Positions 44,541 through 45,572 of a DNA stretch of 45,572 nucleotides are shown piece after piece. The position numbers and the translations under genes are program-made. Each line of letters opens with the position of its first letter. Position 1 is the first letter of the stretch. Where the stretch lies: assembly GCF_007625205.1 (NCBI RefSeq), contig NZ_VMNI01000018.1, positions 1 to 45,572 of the forward strand. The letters run 5' to 3'. The notes beneath the pieces are model-generated. The model searched no databases, had not been told where the DNA came from, and worked only from the letters and a program-made list of their open reading frames with translations. The DNA comes from Denitromonas ohlonensis. Its GTDB lineage: Bacteria > Pseudomonadota > Gammaproteobacteria > Burkholderiales > Rhodocyclaceae.

Positions 44541-45572
44541 ATGAGTGAACTGCAGGAAGTCAAAGTCCCCGATATCGGCGATTACGCCGATGTGCCGGTG
44601 ATCGAGCTCTACGTCAAGGTCGGCGACACCATCGCCGTCGATGACCCCATCGTCACGCTCGAGTCCGACAAAGCCACCATGGACGTCCCGTCCGAGGTCG
44701 CCGGTGTGATCAAGGAAGTCAAAGTCGCCCTGGGCGACCGTGTGGCCGAAGGCAGCGTGCTGATCGTTGTCGACGCCGCCGGCGCGGGCGCGGCGGCCGC
44801 TCCGGCGGCAGCCGCAGCCCCGGCCCCCGCAGCCGCACCGGCCGCCGCGCCGGCCGCTGCCGGTGGTGGCGTGGTCGAAGTCAAAGTGCCCGACATCGGT
44901 GATTTCGATTCCGTGCCGGTGATCGAGCTCTACGTTAAAGTCGGCGACACCATCGCCGTCGATGACGCGATCGCCATGCTCGAGTCCGACAAAGCCACCA
45001 TGGACGTCCCCTCCACTGCCGCTGGCGTGGTCAAGGAAGTCGTGGTGGGACTCGGCAGCAAGGTCTCCGAAGGCTCGGTGCTGATCAAGGTCGCCGCGGC
45101 TGGCGCTGCCGTAGGGCCGGCTTCAGCCGGCCAACCAGTCGATGGCGGGTTGAAACCCGCCCTACCGACGGCCCCTGCCCCCGCAGCCGCCTCGCATGCC
45201 GGGGGTGCCGACATCGAGGTCGACATGCTCGTCCTCGGCGCCGGCCCGGGGGGTTACTCTGCCGCCTTCCGCGCGGCCGACCTCGGCCTGAAAACCGTCA
45301 TCGTCGAGCGCTACGCCACCTTCGGCGGCGTCTGCCTCAACGTCGGCTGCATCCCCTCCAAAGCCCTGCTGCACGTGGCCGCGGTGATGGATGAGGCCCA
45401 GCACATGGGTGGCGCGGGCGTGAGCTTCGCTAAGCCCACGGTCGATCTCGACGCCCTGCGCAAGCACAAGGAAGGCGTGGTCGGGAAGCTCACCGGCGGT
45501 CTGGCCGGCATGGCCAAAGGCCGCAAGGTCGACATGGTGCGTGGCTACGGCCACTTCCTCGACCCGAATCAC
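44541..45572 (+). CDS. lpdA: Dihydrolipoamide dehydrogenase with two N-terminal lipoyl domains, cut by the window edge
   Basis: An open frame from ATG 44541 to the window end (344 codons, no stop). Lipoyl domain 1 (about 6-78) and lipoyl domain 2 (about 113-187) both have the lipoylation lysine in ESDKATMDVPS. They are joined and followed by Ala/Pro-rich linkers. The E3 domain starts at about 225: VDMLVLGAGPGGYSAAFRAA (FAD), then the redox disulfide in GGVCLNVGCIPSKALLH. One lipoyl domain on E3 is known in Neisseria and other betaproteobacteria; two copies here look like a duplication, similar at DNA level with an offset of 321 bases. E3 reoxidises lipoate in 2-oxoacid dehydrogenase complexes. 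Residues encoded at 45111-45165 come from a palindromic repeat. Confidence 0.93.
   Translation, partial: MSELQEVKVPDIGDYADVPVIELYVKVGDTIAVDDPIVTLESDKATMDVPSEVAGVIKEVKVALGDRVAEGSVLIVVDAAGAGAAAAPAAAAAPAPAAAPAAAPAAAGGGVVEVKVPDIGDFDSVPVIELYVKVGDTIAVDDAIAMLESDKATMDVPSTAAGVVKEVVVGLGSKVSEGSVLIKVAAAGAAVGPASAGQPVDGGLKPALPTAPAPAAASHAGGADIEVDMLVLGAGPGGYSAAFRAADLGLKTVIVERYATFGGVCLNVGCIPSKALLHVAAVMDEAQHMGGAGVSFAKPTVDLDALRKHKEGVVGKLTGGLAGMAKGRKVDMVRGYGHFLDPNH
45111..45165. repeat. REP-like two-hairpin palindrome inserted in frame in the lipoyl-E3 gene
   Basis: 55 bases with outer ends GTAGGGC and GCCCTAC. The first internal hairpin is GGCCGGCTTCAGCCGGCC (8-bp stem) and the second GGCGGGTTGAAACCCGCC (8-bp stem), separated by AACCAGTCGAT. 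This layout is that of REP or BIME elements, normally found between genes. Here it sits in the linker between lipoyl domain 2 and the E3 domain and is read through in frame as VGPASAGQPVDGGLKPALP, with no stop. Only one copy was seen in the window. Confidence 0.8.

Overview
The window looks like a chromosomal segment of a GC-rich betaproteobacterium. The best guess is the Rhodocyclales (Azoarcus, Thauera, Denitromonas or Zoogloea relatives), inferred from gene order and protein character rather than from any database search. Positions 1 to about 31.8 kb carry conserved housekeeping genes. From about 32 kb to the right edge lies an accessory catabolic region whose coding sequences look richer in G and C (in two 60-base samples I counted 48 G+C at 36781-36840 and 36 at 21001-21060).

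Left part, read on the minus strand from right to left: gyrA-serC-pheA-hisC-tyrA-aroA/cmk (a fused gene)-rpsA-ihfB-lapA-lapB-ugd-rfaE1-cysM-ydbH-ynbE-ydbL-exonuclease-glsB-type membrane protein-tRNA-Val(GAC)-thrS-infC-rpmI-rplT-pheS-pheT-ihfA-merR-tRNA-Pro(GGG)-DUF3820 protein. This combines aromatic amino acid and serine synthesis, LPS and envelope assembly, and the translation block thrS-infC-rpmI-rplT-pheST-ihfA. infC starts with a rare AUC codon. Intrinsic terminators sit only about 20 to 30 bases before the starts of pheS, thrS and lapA. Right of gyrA the direction switches to plus: mtaD, an OmpA-family gene, ubiG, gph and ssrA (tmRNA).

Right part: a cluster for uptake and breakdown of the compatible solutes ectoine and 5-hydroxyectoine. 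It holds a TRAP transporter (uehA on the minus strand, divergent from uehB-uehC on plus), eutA, eutB, the MocR-type regulator gene enuR, eutC, two tandem ectoine hydrolase genes (doeA1, doeA2) and the deacetylase gene doeB. Transported ectoines would be ring-opened by DoeA and deacetylated by DoeB to 2,4-diaminobutyrate, with EutABC handling the hydroxylated form. The usual next genes (doeD aminotransferase and doeC dehydrogenase) are not in the window. In their place stand a trans-sulfuration-family PLP enzyme and a dihydrolipoamide dehydrogenase with two N-terminal lipoyl domains, cut by the window edge. This suggests a possible alternative route from diaminobutyrate through 2-oxobutanoate to propionyl-CoA, which is a hypothesis only.

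Non-coding signals in the accessory part are informative. Three copies of a shared motif (core CTAGRACAA) lie upstream of uehA, uehB and eutC and are good candidates for the EnuR operator. A 153-base MITE-like element with inverted ends and a 5-base target duplication is inserted between uehC and eutA. A two-hairpin REP-like palindrome is inserted in frame inside the lipoyl-E3 gene. The two doeA copies are nearly identical except in their N-terminal domain, a pattern of gene conversion with local divergence.
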